From Gracilibacillus sp. YIM 98692 (GTDB lineage: Bacteria; Bacillota; Bacilli; Bacillales; Amphibacillaceae), in contig NZ_WIXM01000003.1 in NCBI RefSeq assembly GCF_010993965.1, positions 209,217 through 273,216 on the forward strand: 64,000 nucleotides of DNA. The letters are read 5' to 3'. Position numbers and translations under genes: made by a program. Positions 8,989 to 18,129 of the stretch are shown here, piece by piece (the first letter of the stretch is position 1; the number at the start of each line of letters is the position of its first letter). Under the pieces are notes generated by a model. It worked only from the letters and a program-made list of their open reading frames with translations. It made no database searches and was not told where the DNA came from.

Positions 8989-9025
8989 AGTGCGCATGCT
9001 AGAATGTTGATTCCACATGCGCACT
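8989..9025. terminator. Hairpin between convergent genes, possible terminator
   Basis: Perfect 10-bp stem AGTGCGCATG (8989-8998) with CATGCGCACT (9016-9025). A T-run (TTTTTTT) follows only after 10 bases on the plus strand, so termination is likely but not certain. Confidence 0.55.
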
Positions 9026-9041
9026 ATTGAAGCAAATTTTT

Positions 9042-10301
9042 TTATTCCTTTTTTGATAACTGTAATGCTTTTTTAAAATCCTTTAATGAGCTTGATTTGC
9101 CATACATCAGCACACCACCTCGATAAACTCGAGCCCCGATTAACGCAAACAAAATAATCGTGGCGATTAGGATAAAGATACTTAATCCAATTTCCCAAAA
9201 GGCAATATCTAACATGCTTGCTCTTAAGAACATCGTCATTGGTGAGAAAAATGGAATAAAGGAAGAGATAGTAACTAATGGTGAATTTGGCATACCTAGA
9301 CCAAACATGGCAATCATAAATGCTGCGACAATTAATAAAATATTTGGCATTAACATTTGTTGTACATCCTCTGTTCGACTAACAAGAGAACCTAGCATTG
9401 CCGCAAGAGTCGCGTATAAAAAATATCCGAGCAAGAAAAAGATAATCGCATAATTAAACGTTGCTAAATTTACATTTGAAAAGCCAAATGCGTCAAAGAA
9501 CCCTCCGACCAATTCTTCTTGTTTTTGCATAATCATGATATATCCAGTAATTAAGAAAAAGCCCATTTGCAACAAGCCAACACAGCCAATTCCTAAAATC
9601 TTGGCAAACATTTGACTAACAGGGGAAGAACTTGAAATTAAAATCTCCATCACACGTGAAGTCTTTTCATTCGCAATATCCATCGCAATCATATTTCCAT
9701 AGGATATAACAGCAAAATAAAGTAAAAATAAGATCACATAAACCAGACCACGAGCTATATTTAGTTCTTCTTCTGTTTTAACAGAAGAATTCCCCTCACC
9801 ATCAGCAATAATTTCTGTTTCGAAGATGAGCGGCTCATAAATTGAAGCAATCACTTCTGGATCAATACCTGCTTGGTTCGTTGCCATTTCTACTTTAATC
9901 TGCTCTAATTCATTTTGTAAACGCGTTTCCACACGTTGATTTGTATAATCCACCGCATGATAGGAAGCTTTAGGAAGTTGATCATCTGTTTGATTGATTT
10001 CTAAAACACCCACCATTTCTTCCTGTGTAACAGCTTCCTTCGCCTCTTCCAACGAACCATTATAATCTGTAATCTCAATATCTGTTCCACCTAATCTCTC
10101 ATCTAATAAGGTAACAATTTCTGATTGATTTGACACGACCCCTACTCGATCCATTTCATCTTGATCAAACAGACTAATGATAGATTGTATGTTAGCCATC
10201 AGAATGATGAAGGCTAAAAATAATGCCGTTGTAATAATAAACGATTTTGTTTTGATTTTAGAAATAAACGTATGAAAGAAAACAATCCAAAACTTATTCA
10301 T
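9042..10301 (-). CDS. yhaP: ABC-2 type exporter permease YhaP (NatB-like)
   Basis: Membrane part of an ABC exporter related to NatB/YhaP. One N-terminal transmembrane helix (FIITTALFLAFIILM), a large extracytoplasmic domain, then about five or six transmembrane helices in the C-terminal half, with the usual NEKTSRVMEILISS segment before helix 2. I chose the ATG at 10301 (residue 17 of the longest frame) because it gives the normal MNKFW...K start and an 8-base overlap with the end of yhaQ, typical of coupled ABC genes. Substrate unknown; B. subtilis NatAB exports sodium. Confidence 0.88.
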   Translation of the reverse strand: MNKFWIVFFHTFISKIKTKSFIITTALFLAFIILMANIQSIISLFDQDEMDRVGVVSNQSEIVTLLDERLGGTDIEITDYNGSLEEAKEAVTQEEMVGVLEINQTDDQLPKASYHAVDYTNQRVETRLQNELEQIKVEMATNQAGIDPEVIASIYEPLIFETEIIADGEGNSSVKTEEELNIARGLVYVILFLLYFAVISYGNMIAMDIANEKTSRVMEILISSSSPVSQMFAKILGIGCVGLLQMGFFLITGYIMIMQKQEELVGGFFDAFGFSNVNLATFNYAIIFFLLGYFLYATLAAMLGSLVSRTEDVQQMLMPNILLIVAAFMIAMFGLGMPNSPLVTISSFIPFFSPMTMFLRASMLDIAFWEIGLSIFILIATIILFALIGARVYRGGVLMYGKSSSLKDFKKALQLSKKE

Positions 10302-11193
10302 AGGATTCACCAGCCTTTTCAATGAAAATATCATTAAGACTTGGTTCATCTAACTCAAATTTCCTTACAAATCCCATACCCTGTATTTGCTGTAAAATAT
10401 CTTGAGAAGTTTCTTTCCTTTCGATTTGACATTCCACCCCATCTGCAAAACGTTTTGTCTTTAATACACCAGGGTGGTCTTCTAAAAAGGATAAATCAAA
10501 ATCTGCTTGTATCACTAAGTTTTTCTTTCCAAAAGATCGCTTGATTTCTCGTAAATTACCGTGTAGAACTGGTTTACCATGTTGCATCATACAGAGATGT
10601 TCGCATAATTCTTCTACATGTTCCATTCGATGAGAAGCAAACACAATGGATGTACCAGCTTCCTTCAAATCTAAGACTGCTTTCTTTAACAATTCTACAT
10701 TGACAGGGTCTAATCCAGAGAAAGGTTCGTCTAAAATGAGAAGTTTCGGTTTATGTATAACAGCTGAAATAAACTGTATTTTTTGCTGATTCCCTTTTGA
10801 TAACTCCTCTATTTTTTTATCTAAATATTGAGGAACCTTCAATTTGTCCAGCCAATGTTTTAGTTCATGTAATGCATCTTTCTTCGACATTCCTTTTAGC
10901 TTTCCTAAATAAGTTAATTGATCTTGTACTTTTAATTTTGGGTATAAACCTCTTTCTTCAGGTAAATAACCAATTTCATCGCTTTTTTGATAGTCTATCC
11001 TTTCACCGTTCCAAGTAATGGTACCAGATGTTTGATCTAATAAATTTAAAATCATACGAAATGTTGTCGTCTTCCCAGCACCGTTCGCTCCTAAAAAGCC
11101 AAATATATGATTCTCCGGAATTTCTAACGATAGATCTTCGACAGCTGTAAACGAACCAAATTTTTTCATCACACGATCTAAAATTAATGACAT
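10294..11193 (-). CDS. yhaQ: ABC transporter ATP-binding protein YhaQ (NatA-like)
   Basis: ATPase partner of yhaP. Walker A GANGAGKTT near residue 34, Q-loop region EERGLYPKL, signature LSKGNQQKIQ, Walker B LLILDEPFSGLDP and the switch His in FASHRMEH. A C-terminal regulatory extension of about 70 residues is usual for NatA/YhaQ proteins. The start at 11193 is preferred to the upstream ATG at 11217 because GAGGGGG stands at the right distance before it. The gene overlaps yhaP by 8 bases and is transcribed first. Confidence 0.92.
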   Translation of the reverse strand: MSLILDRVMKKFGSFTAVEDLSLEIPENHIFGFLGANGAGKTTTFRMILNLLDQTSGTITWNGERIDYQKSDEIGYLPEERGLYPKLKVQDQLTYLGKLKGMSKKDALHELKHWLDKLKVPQYLDKKIEELSKGNQQKIQFISAVIHKPKLLILDEPFSGLDPVNVELLKKAVLDLKEAGTSIVFASHRMEHVEELCEHLCMMQHGKPVLHGNLREIKRSFGKKNLVIQADFDLSFLEDHPGVLKTKRFADGVECQIERKETSQDILQQIQGMGFVRKFELDEPSLNDIFIEKAGESYE

Positions 11194-11346
11194 TTCTATC
11201 CCCCTCTTTTTCCTCATCTATACATACGTTTTAAAAAGGAAAAAGTTTCAATTAAAAAAATATCCTGTTTACTAAATGGCAAATGATCATGAGTACTCTT
11301 CTATCAACCTTCCAAAAACTTCCCATTACAGCTTAATTATTCTTTG

Positions 11347-11868
11347 TTGTTTTATTACACAGTAGAACCAAACTACGCAATAGTACTGGGGATGAGTGTA
11401 TAAACACCGCTCCAGAAATATACTTCGCTTTCCGGGGGCACGGCTTCAGCTTCCTCGGCAGCAAGCTGCCTGCGGGATCTTCAGCTCGCGCTGTTCCCCC
11501 AGGAGTCTACGTATATTTCTTCCGCTTGTGAGTAGTAAGAATATGTTTTATTCTCACATAAAACGATTACTAATCCAAGCTGCGGAAAAATACGAGACTC
11601 CTGTGGGAAAGGAACAGTCTGAAGACCCCTCAGGCGAACGGTTTTGGTGAGTGAGGAGGCTGAAGCGTTCCCCACGGCAAAGAAGACACTGCGAAAGCGA
11701 CCAAAGGGAGCTTGAGTAGATGTCGCACTTGTGCCCTAGGGTGAAAGCGAGTGTTTTCCACAGCGTCGATTAAGCACTCATCGTGAACAGAGTGAGAGGG
11801 AAACTGTTCAAAGTTACTGCGTATTATATGGATATGGTGCAATAAGGTTTATTTTAAATAGCAATAGT
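11347..11868 (+). repeat. Family 1 large dispersed repeat, copy C (longest)
   Basis: Complete copy. Arm 1 stem AGAAATATAC (11414-11423) with GTATATTTCT (11511-11520). Linker stem TGTGAG (11527-11532) with CTCACA (11553-11558). Arm 2 closing stem GCTGCGG (11579-11585) with CCACAGC (11758-11764). It carries an extra module of about 65 bases (about 11685-11745, with GCGACCAAAGGGAGCTTGAG) that copy A lacks and the copy at the window end shares. The two ends carry a short imperfect inverted repeat: TACGCAATAGTA (11374-11385) and TACTGCGTATTAT (11815-11827). It occupies the whole yhaQ-yheA gap. The 84-codon open frame at 11396 is not a gene. Confidence 0.9.
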
Positions 11869-11888
11869 CTTAGAAACATCCTCATTAA

Positions 11889-11922
11889 AAAACCACGAAG
11901 ACTTAAATTTCTCCGTGGTTTT
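11889..11922 (-). terminator. Terminator of yheA
   Basis: Stem AAAACCACG (11889-11897) with CGTGGTTTT (11914-11922); read on the minus strand it ends in a run of T. It lies 15 bases after the yheA stop codon. Confidence 0.85.
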
Positions 11923-11936
11923 CATCAATACTTTTC

Positions 11937-12296
11937 TTATTGCTCTTGTTGTCCTGGCACGCCGTAAAGTTCTTCAAGTGGTTTTGTAATAATACGACTT
12001 ATATCATTTACTAACACATTAACACGTTGTTCTTGTTCCATCAATTTAGAGATATCCTCATGTTGTTGAACTAGTTCCACCACTTTTTTTGCATTTTCTA
12101 CTTCTTCTTCCGTAATTTCAGCACCTTGCATTTGTTTTTGTTGTAATTCCATCTGTGTATTACGGAAATTTTCAAACATTTGCTTAGCAGATGAATCCTC
12201 CATCACCTTATCATAAGCTGCTTTCAAGTCTTTAAATTCATCACTCGCTTGAATTGCTTTCTCTAGCTCATGTGCGCTATCGTATACATTTGACAT
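11937..12296 (-). CDS. yheA: YlbF/YmcA family protein YheA
   Basis: Small helical cytoplasmic protein of the YheA/YmcA/YlbF family (119 residues; B. subtilis YheA is about 117). The sequence is almost all helix, Gln/Glu rich, with the typical N-terminal YDSAHELEKAI and a conserved MFENFR core. RBS GGAGG stands 10 bases before the ATG. It is paired with yheB, as in B. subtilis. Family members YlbF and YmcA influence RNase Y; what YheA itself does is not established. Confidence 0.88.
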   Translation of the reverse strand: MSNVYDSAHELEKAIQASDEFKDLKAAYDKVMEDSSAKQMFENFRNTQMELQQKQMQGAEITEEEVENAKKVVELVQQHEDISKLMEQEQRVNVLVNDISRIITKPLEELYGVPGQQEQ

Positions 12297-12414
12297 AAAA
12301 GATAAGCCTCCTAATTCTGTTTTCTCATCGGTTGTGATTTTTGCACATGGATATGAACATCATATTCGATCGTTCGCCAATATGCTCCATCCACTATAAC
12401 AGAAATGCTATACA

Positions 12415-13551
12415 TTATCCAAGTCCTACGAAAAGAAATCCTTGAATCAATCCAATAACACCACCAAGAAATGCCCCTAAATAAGTGATCCACTTCAATT
12501 CCTTTTTGGAAATGGAGAGCATCATTTGTTCAATTCTTTCAATGGGAAAGGAAGCAACCTGTTCTTCCACCATACGATTCATTTCTAATTGTTTCAAAAT
12601 TTGTGGTAATTGTTGATGTAATTTATCAAACAAAGAATCTACTAAAAATGGTAAAACTTGTTTATGTATCGTCTTGGAAAATGGTTGTAAAATACTTTGA
12701 ATATCCTTATTCATCCATTGATCTATCGGAATACTTGTTCTAGCTAGATGATGTATTTTAGTTTTTACGGTTGCACTTTCCAAAATATAAGAAAAATGAG
12801 CAAGATCTTTTCCTTCCCATTCACTCCATTCCTGTTGAATCAAGCGTTGAAATGTTTGATACCCATCATCTGATTTTATATAATGGATAAGAAGATGTTG
12901 TATTTTTTCAGCAAGATCTTCACTGCTAAACATCGATAATATCATATTCCCAAAAAAACCTTTTGATTCAGCATAATTCAGTATAATACGCTCCATTTGA
13001 TATTTGGTTTGTGATGAAGTTAAAACACTTAATGCTTTCTGATGAGCATAAGATATGACCCCATCCACAAGTTGCTCCTTTTCTTCTTGAGAAATAGTTG
13101 ACAGAATTTTTTTTAGTTTAGTATGTCGATTCTTTTTTATAAATGCCTCATATTGTTGTACAGCCATATCTCCAAATTGATTTAATATTTTTTCTTTGTT
13201 GACAGGCAACCGAAATCTATCCATGAGTTCCTGAACCGTTATCGACTTAGATAGAAACTTTTCCCACTCTATTTGTAATTGCGTTTGTACTTGCTTTTTT
13301 AATTTAGGCTCTTCCAACTTATTTTGTATACTATCCATGGTAACTAAATGATCGGAAACAAGCCTTCCTAATTGCTTTGCTAAAGTCGCTCGACGTTTTG
13401 GTATTACACCAGGGGTAAATGGAATTTTCCACTTACCTATATATTTTTGTTTATATGGACGAAATAACATTTTTATCGCAAGAGAGTTTGTTAAACCGCC
13501 GATAAAGCTGCCAATGATGATCATTGCCATAATAGTCCAAATTATTCCCAC
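12415..13551 (-). CDS. yheB: DUF445 membrane protein YheB
   Basis: DUF445 family (B. subtilis YheB is about 377 residues). N-terminal transmembrane helix with the motif GGLTNSLAIKMLFRP, then the PGVIPKRR motif, a long helical central part, and a C-terminal hydrophobic hairpin (ITYLGAFLGGVIGLIQGFLF). I chose the GTG at 13551, ten bases after AAAGG; the upstream GTG at 13563 touches the RBS. The 118 bases between it and yheA show nothing obvious. Confidence 0.87.
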   Translation of the reverse strand: MGIIWTIMAMIIIGSFIGGLTNSLAIKMLFRPYKQKYIGKWKIPFTPGVIPKRRATLAKQLGRLVSDHLVTMDSIQNKLEEPKLKKQVQTQLQIEWEKFLSKSITVQELMDRFRLPVNKEKILNQFGDMAVQQYEAFIKKNRHTKLKKILSTISQEEKEQLVDGVISYAHQKALSVLTSSQTKYQMERIILNYAESKGFFGNMILSMFSSEDLAEKIQHLLIHYIKSDDGYQTFQRLIQQEWSEWEGKDLAHFSYILESATVKTKIHHLARTSIPIDQWMNKDIQSILQPFSKTIHKQVLPFLVDSLFDKLHQQLPQILKQLEMNRMVEEQVASFPIERIEQMMLSISKKELKWITYLGAFLGGVIGLIQGFLFVGLG

Positions 13552-13631
13552 AACTTTTGCCACCTTTCCATAACGTATAACCTAAATAAGACATGCATAT
13601 AATGAATTATCTTGTATAAAGGAAGGTTTTT

Positions 13632-14948
13632 ATGATGCATACACTACGTATACGTGAATATTTTAATCCAAAAAGCAGAGTCATTGTACCACAAAAGCTT
13701 TATACTTCCTTTCAACATATTAACCAAGTACAAAACGGACCGTATCATGCATATTGTGATTGCCTTAGTCATGATCGACATCCAGATGTTGTTTATATTT
13801 CTTCTGCGTTAATGGAGCAAATTCGTTTGCAAGGCCGTTCCCATTGTCAGCTCCAAGTCATAGAAGACACATGTATCTTCGCCTATCAGCTTGGCGTTTT
13901 TATTGCTAGTATTAATCACACGAACCTGAGCTCAGCAAGGCATTTCTCTTTATATGAAGAAATGTCTCGCATTGGACAAACATTTGGTTTTGACACGATA
14001 TTTTTTGGCTATCAGCATGTAGATTTAACCTCTAACAAAATAGAGGGATATCACTTTTTGGATAACCAATGGAAAAGGACGACAACCAATATCCCGCCAG
14101 TCATTTATAACCGAATACCCAATCGAAAGATGGAATCTCATCCTAAAATAAAAATAGTGAAACAAGTACTGAACACAACCTCTATTATATTTAACCCTGA
14201 CTTTTTTAACAAATGGCAAATGTACGAATACTTAATGAAAGAAGAGAAATGCCGATATCTATTGCCATACACCATTTTTCAACCTTCGTTAAATACAATA
14301 GAGGAAATGATGGAACAGAACGCTGTTTACTTAAAGCCCATTCATGGAAGTAAAGGGAATGGCATTTGCCTGATCGAAAAAATAGACGACCAAATAGCCA
14401 TCACAAATTATAAATCTCACACAGCATTAAAACAGTATTATCGAGATATCGATTCTTTTCAAGCAGAATATTTCCCTAAAGGATTTCAACATTACGTCTT
14501 GCAAGAAGCCATTCCTTTAATGAAACATCAAGGAAATGCGATAGACTTTCGTATTCATACAAATAAAGATGAACAAAGTAATTGGCAGGTTACCCTTATA
14601 TTTGGAAAGCAAACGTCTAACAAAAGCTTTACCACTCATATTACAAAAGGGGGCTCTGTCTTACTATTGTCACAACTATTTTCTGCAAAGGAACAAAAAC
14701 AAATCGAGCAAAAATTAATAGAAACAGCGATTAATTTAAGTAAAATAGTTGATCGCTCTATCCATGGGACCATTGGTGAATTAGGATTCGATATTGGAAT
14801 AGACGAAGAGAAAAAACTATGGTTATTTGAAATTAATGCAAAACCAGGATGGATGGTTTTTGATCATCCGCAGTTGTCTCATTTATCTCGGGATGTTTTT
14901 TCCTCTTTATATCAATATGCCTTCTTTTTGCAAAACAATACGGAATGA
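13632..14948 (+). CDS. yheD: YheC/YheD-family endospore coat-associated protein (ATP-grasp)
   Basis: ATP-grasp-like protein of the YheC/YheD group, 438 residues (YheD in B. subtilis is about 453, YheC shorter). Visible family features: YLKPIHGSKGNGI (ATP-grasp lysine and glycine loop), the DFRIHTNKDE segment, and near the C-terminus the GELGFDIGID...LWLFEINAKPG metal-binding block. The family is tied to the spore coat or spore cortex by genetics, with an unknown reaction. It diverges from yheB; RBS AAGGAAGG. Only one member is present here, while B. subtilis has two in tandem. A small gene follows after 46 bases. Confidence 0.85.
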   Translation: MMHTLRIREYFNPKSRVIVPQKLYTSFQHINQVQNGPYHAYCDCLSHDRHPDVVYISSALMEQIRLQGRSHCQLQVIEDTCIFAYQLGVFIASINHTNLSSARHFSLYEEMSRIGQTFGFDTIFFGYQHVDLTSNKIEGYHFLDNQWKRTTTNIPPVIYNRIPNRKMESHPKIKIVKQVLNTTSIIFNPDFFNKWQMYEYLMKEEKCRYLLPYTIFQPSLNTIEEMMEQNAVYLKPIHGSKGNGICLIEKIDDQIAITNYKSHTALKQYYRDIDSFQAEYFPKGFQHYVLQEAIPLMKHQGNAIDFRIHTNKDEQSNWQVTLIFGKQTSNKSFTTHITKGGSVLLLSQLFSAKEQKQIEQKLIETAINLSKIVDRSIHGTIGELGFDIGIDEEKKLWLFEINAKPGWMVFDHPQLSHLSRDVFSSLYQYAFFLQNNTE

Positions 14949-14994
14949 TCTATTTCTAAAACGGACAAACTACGGAAAAAAGGAGGGATTATTG

Positions 14995-15183
14995 ATGGCT
15001 AAACCATCTTCTAAAAATCAAAACGATCCGAGAAATTCACATGAACTAGATGTCGATCGAATGATAAATGAGGGAATGGCTGGTGGTACCACCTATTCTC
15101 AACACGGACGTATGCAAATCGAGCAAGCGAGAAAACTCCCTAAACAAAACGAAAAATTCCCAGCTGAAACAGAGGGTGAATAA
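14995..15183 (+). CDS. Small conserved hydrophilic protein, 62 residues
   Basis: Starts at ATG 14995 behind a perfect AAAGGAGGG. The longer in-frame extension to 14827 overlaps yheD and has no RBS. The protein is hydrophilic, with the segment MINEGMAGGTTYSQHGR followed by Gln/Glu/Lys residues. I recall similar short proteins in other Bacillaceae but no function. It follows the yheD-like gene and precedes a strong terminator, so it probably is the last gene of that transcript. Confidence 0.75.
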   Translation: MAKPSSKNQNDPRNSHELDVDRMINEGMAGGTTYSQHGRMQIEQARKLPKQNEKFPAETEGE

Positions 15184-15274
15184 AAACAAGGGATGAGGAC
15201 AATTTGTATATAAATTAATATGCAGCTACTGGGATATATCTGATTTCAATGAATATATTCCTGTTGCATCTACA

Positions 15275-15306
15275 GGGAGCTGATTTTTAAAATGCTCCCT
15301 TTTTTT
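15275..15306 (+). terminator. Terminator of the yheD transcript
   Basis: Stem GGGAGC (15275-15280) with GCTCCC (15294-15299) followed by seven T. Confidence 0.85.
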
Positions 15307-15349
15307 CAACCTTAACTAGCTGATTTCTTTATAAAACATCCCCAATCTT

Positions 15350-15358
15350 TGTTATAAT
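15350..15358 (+). promoter_or_regulatory. Extended -10 promoter of the PucR-type regulator
   Basis: TTGTTATAAT holds an exact TGnTATAAT, with TATAAT at 15353-15358, about 35 bases before the start codon. No good -35 box is visible, as is common for extended -10 promoters. Confidence 0.5.
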
Positions 15359-15392
15359 AGAAGTAAAGTATGTAATGAAAGAGGATTAATAC

Positions 15393-16289
15393 ATGTATAC
15401 GCAATTAGAAGAATTGTTTACCACTATCAAAAAAACTAGCCCTAATGAAACATTAGATACAACGACATTTAAATGGTTTGTCACAAATGACAGTGAGATT
15501 ATTGGCATTCCAAAAAATGAATTATCTAAACGTGAAGAAGAGTTACTCGGTATATTACTTACTCCATATAAAGCCAATCAACCACCAACAACCAGTCTAG
15601 AAAAACTATGGATGGATGTATTATTCCATCAAGAAATACCGAAATCTTTAATGGAAAAAGATTTAAGAACTTACCACTTTGTTTACTTCTCTTTATCAGA
15701 TGAAGAGATCGACCCTGAATCTTTTCGAGAAGCCATACATGGCTTATTTCCCGAAAAAACACCCATTCTATGGGAAAACAATCATGAAGGGGTCATTATT
15801 CGAGAAAATCATCATGCAAATGAAGAAAAGCTCACTTATAACGAAATTATCGAAGTGTTAACAACCGATTTTTATATGGACACTCATTTATTTGTCGGTC
15901 CTACTCTATATGATATCAAACAAGCTTCTCGTTACTATCAATGGATTAAAAAATGTTATGCCCTAACGAAAAAGCGTAACTATGCTGTCATTCACTACAT
16001 AGAAGCAATTCCATATCTATTATTGCATGATATCACAGATGCAGAACAAAAAATGATCGTTGAACCTATATTACATCATGTACAAGGTGATGAAGAATTA
16101 TTAAAAACTATACAAGTCTTTTTAGAATCTAATTCCAATACAACATTAGCAGCGAAAAAAATGTATATGCATCGCAACAGCTTACAATACCGGGTAGATA
16201 AATTTATTGAAAAAACGGGTATTGACGTCAAAAAGTTTGATGGTTCCATAGCTGTTTACCTATGCTTACTCATGCGTTCTAAGTGGTGA
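15393..16289 (+). CDS. PucR/CdaR-type helix-turn-helix regulator (YxkF-like)
   Basis: 298 residues. The C-terminal 60 residues are the PucR/CdaR HTH: NTTLAAKKMYMHRNSLQYR then VDKFIEKTGIDV. The N-terminal part has no clear domain. In B. subtilis the similar gene yxkF stands directly upstream of msmX, and the same order is seen here, which supports a role near sugar uptake; the effector is unknown. RBS GAGG before the ATG. A hairpin terminator separates it from msmX. Confidence 0.8.
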   Translation: MYTQLEELFTTIKKTSPNETLDTTTFKWFVTNDSEIIGIPKNELSKREEELLGILLTPYKANQPPTTSLEKLWMDVLFHQEIPKSLMEKDLRTYHFVYFSLSDEEIDPESFREAIHGLFPEKTPILWENNHEGVIIRENHHANEEKLTYNEIIEVLTTDFYMDTHLFVGPTLYDIKQASRYYQWIKKCYALTKKRNYAVIHYIEAIPYLLLHDITDAEQKMIVEPILHHVQGDEELLKTIQVFLESNSNTTLAAKKMYMHRNSLQYRVDKFIEKTGIDVKKFDGSIAVYLCLLMRSKW

Positions 16290-16313
16290 AAATCCTTTTA
16301 TATCAAGGGTTTT
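16289..16313 (+). terminator. Terminator after the PucR-type regulator
   Basis: AAAATCCTT (16289-16297) with AAGGGTTTT (16305-16313), nine pairs with one G-T, ending in T residues. It overlaps the stop codon. Confidence 0.65.
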
Positions 16314-16432
16314 TACTTTCTATATTTATTTATGTATGCGATTTCTGTAACCGTGCACAAACTCGTCCTCATTTTTTGTGCATGATAGCTATTTACGCTT
16401 ATACGAATAACTAGTAAACTAATACCCATAGA

Positions 16433-16445
16433 TGAAACGCTTTCA
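16433..16445 (+). promoter_or_regulatory. Palindrome resembling a CcpA (cre) site before msmX
   Basis: TGAAACGCTTTCA is a palindrome with half-sites TGAAA/TTTCA, but one base shorter than the cre consensus TGWAANCGNTNWCA. It lies 24 bases before the start of msmX. Carbon control of a sugar ATPase would make sense; the match is imperfect. Confidence 0.3.
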
Positions 16446-16469
16446 AATAAATCTAGGAGGGAATACAAA

Positions 16470-17570
16470 ATGGCAGAATTATCTCTAAGAAACATTGATA
16501 AAATTTATAACAAAGGTGAAGAAAAAGCGGTTGATAATTTCAACCTTGAAATCGGTGACAAGGAATTTATCGTTTTCGTTGGTCCATCTGGTTGCGGTAA
16601 GTCAACAACCCTACGTATGATCGCAGGTCTTGAAGAAATCTCTGGTGGAGAATTTTATATTGATGATAAATTAATGAACGAAGTAGCACCAAAAGATCGT
16701 GACATTGCGATGGTTTTCCAGAACTACGCACTATACCCTCACATGAATGTTTATGACAACATGGCATTTGGTTTGAAATTACGTAAATTTAAAAAAGACG
16801 AAATTGAACGTCGAGTAAAAGAAGCAGCTCGTATTCTTGGTCTTGAAGCATACTTAGATCGTAAACCGAAAGCCCTTTCCGGTGGTCAGCGTCAGCGTGT
16901 TGCATTAGGACGTGCCATTGTACGTGATGCAAAAGTGTTCTTGATGGATGAGCCTTTATCAAACTTGGATGCAAAGTTACGTGTACAGATGCGTGCAGAA
17001 ATTCAAAAACTTCACCACCGTCTGCAGACAACAACCATCTACGTTACACACGACCAAACAGAAGCGATGACTATGGCAACACGTCTTGTTGTATTAAAAG
17101 ATGGTATTATCCAACAAGTAGGTGCACCAAAAGAAGTATATGATAAACCAAATAATATCTTTGTTGGTGGTTTTATCGGATCTCCAGCAATGAACTTCTT
17201 TAACGGTACACTAGAAGAAGGAAAAATTGCTTTAGGTGATACAAAAGTAGAAGTACCTGAAGGTAAAATGAAAATCCTTCGCGAACAAGGCTATGTAGGT
17301 AAGGAAGTAGTACTTGGTGTTCGTCCTGAAGATATTCATGATGAGCCTGTATTCCTTGATGCTAACCCTGGTAAGAAAATTAAAGCTACCATCGATGTAT
17401 CTGAATTAATGGGTTCTGAATCTTATCTATATTCAGAAGTAAATGGACAAGAATTCGTTGCACGTGTAGATTCTCGTACAGATATCCACGGCGGCGAAAA
17501 AATTGATTTAGCGTTTGATATGCACAAGTGTCACTTCTTTGACGTAGATTCAGAAAAACGTATTCAATAA
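16470..17570 (+). CDS. msmX: Multi-sugar ABC transporter ATP-binding protein MsmX/UgpC
   Basis: Shared ATPase that energises several carbohydrate ABC importers. Walker A GPSGCGKST at 38-46, Q-loop FQNYALYP, signature LSGGQ at 136-140, Walker B FLMDEP at 157-162, switch VTHDQ. The C-terminal OB/TOBE regulatory domain (about residues 235-366) contains VLGVRPEDIHDE. Length 366 is normal. It stands alone, without permease genes, as expected for a shared ATPase. RBS AGGAGGG. Codon use is more G/C-ending than neighbours, suggesting high expression. Confidence 0.96.
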   Translation: MAELSLRNIDKIYNKGEEKAVDNFNLEIGDKEFIVFVGPSGCGKSTTLRMIAGLEEISGGEFYIDDKLMNEVAPKDRDIAMVFQNYALYPHMNVYDNMAFGLKLRKFKKDEIERRVKEAARILGLEAYLDRKPKALSGGQRQRVALGRAIVRDAKVFLMDEPLSNLDAKLRVQMRAEIQKLHHRLQTTTIYVTHDQTEAMTMATRLVVLKDGIIQQVGAPKEVYDKPNNIFVGGFIGSPAMNFFNGTLEEGKIALGDTKVEVPEGKMKILREQGYVGKEVVLGVRPEDIHDEPVFLDANPGKKIKATIDVSELMGSESYLYSEVNGQEFVARVDSRTDIHGGEKIDLAFDMHKCHFFDVDSEKRIQ

Positions 17571-17580
17571 TAATTAACAG

Positions 17581-17614
17581 AAAGGAGCTATGCCTGAGGC
17601 ATAGCTCCTTTTTA
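17581..17614. terminator. Strong bidirectional terminator between msmX and the zinc-ribbon gene
   Basis: AAAGGAGCTATGCC (17581-17594) with GGCATAGCTCCTTT (17598-17611), 14 pairs and a 3-base loop, T-rich on both strands. Confidence 0.92.
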
Positions 17615-17863
17615 TATCTTTTGCTCTTGTACTACTATTTCTTGACTCATTTGACAAGTTGAACATGTACCAACATGGATACATTGATGTTGTTTTGAAG
17701 AATCGGAGACTCCATCAATTAATTGAGCATCATTTGCTTCAATATACGGAGAGTAGTCGCCATAATAATCGACGACTTTTCCAGCATCCTCAAGAGGTGC
17801 TTCACAATTTTTGCAAGTAGCTTCAAGTCTTTCTAATCCATTGCATATTGTACATATATACAT
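17612..17863 (-). CDS. Small cysteine-rich zinc-ribbon protein
   Basis: 83 residues, starting at ATG 17863 behind TTGGAGG; the upstream TTG frame extension is inside the RBS. Two CxxC knuckles at the N-terminus (CTIC, CKNC) form a likely zinc ribbon, and a second Cys/His group lies near the C-terminus (CIHVGTCSTCQ). The middle is acidic. No specific family recognised. It ends in the terminator shared with msmX and follows the spore protein gene, with a terminator between. Confidence 0.75.
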   Translation of the reverse strand: MYICTICNGLERLEATCKNCEAPLEDAGKVVDYYGDYSPYIEANDAQLIDGVSDSSKQHQCIHVGTCSTCQMSQEIVVQEQKI

Positions 17864-17874
17864 GGTTTCCTCCA

Positions 17875-17907
17875 AAAGGGAGACGTTTTATCTCAACGTC
17901 TCCCTTT
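17875..17907 (-). terminator. Terminator of the ssp gene
   Basis: AAAGGGAGACGT (17875-17886) with ACGTCTCCCTTT (17896-17907), 12 pairs, T-rich tail on the minus strand. It overlaps the RBS region of the next gene downstream. Confidence 0.88.
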
Positions 17908-17922
17908 CATGTCAAAATGACA

Positions 17923-18129
17923 TTACTGTTGCTGCTGTCCGCCACCAAATTGTTGTTCAGCCATAGTTACTAAACGTTTTGTGATTTCGCCACCAACTGA
18001 ACCGTTAGCACGAGACGTAGAATCAGCACCAAGATTTACACCAAACTCTTGTGCAATCTCCACTTTCATTTGGTCTAGAGCTTGTTCTACTCCAGGAACA
18101 ACTAATTGATTTGAATTGTTAGTTGCCAT
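17923..18129 (-). CDS. Alpha/beta-type small acid-soluble spore protein
   Basis: 68 residues. Typical order: Gln/Asn-rich N-terminus, [14 protein letters not shown], the germination protease (GPR) site EIAQEFGV, then the second conserved block [12 protein letters not shown], ending in a Gly/Gln tail. Such proteins coat DNA in the dormant spore and are broken down at germination. RBS GGAGGTGAT. It is one of several usually similar paralogues, so no sspA/sspB letter is given. Expected to depend on SigG; no clean SigG promoter could be identified. Confidence 0.95.
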   Translation of the reverse strand: MATNNSNQLVVPGVEQALDQMKVEIAQEFGVNLGADSTSRANGSVGGEITKRLVTMAEQQFGGGQQQQ

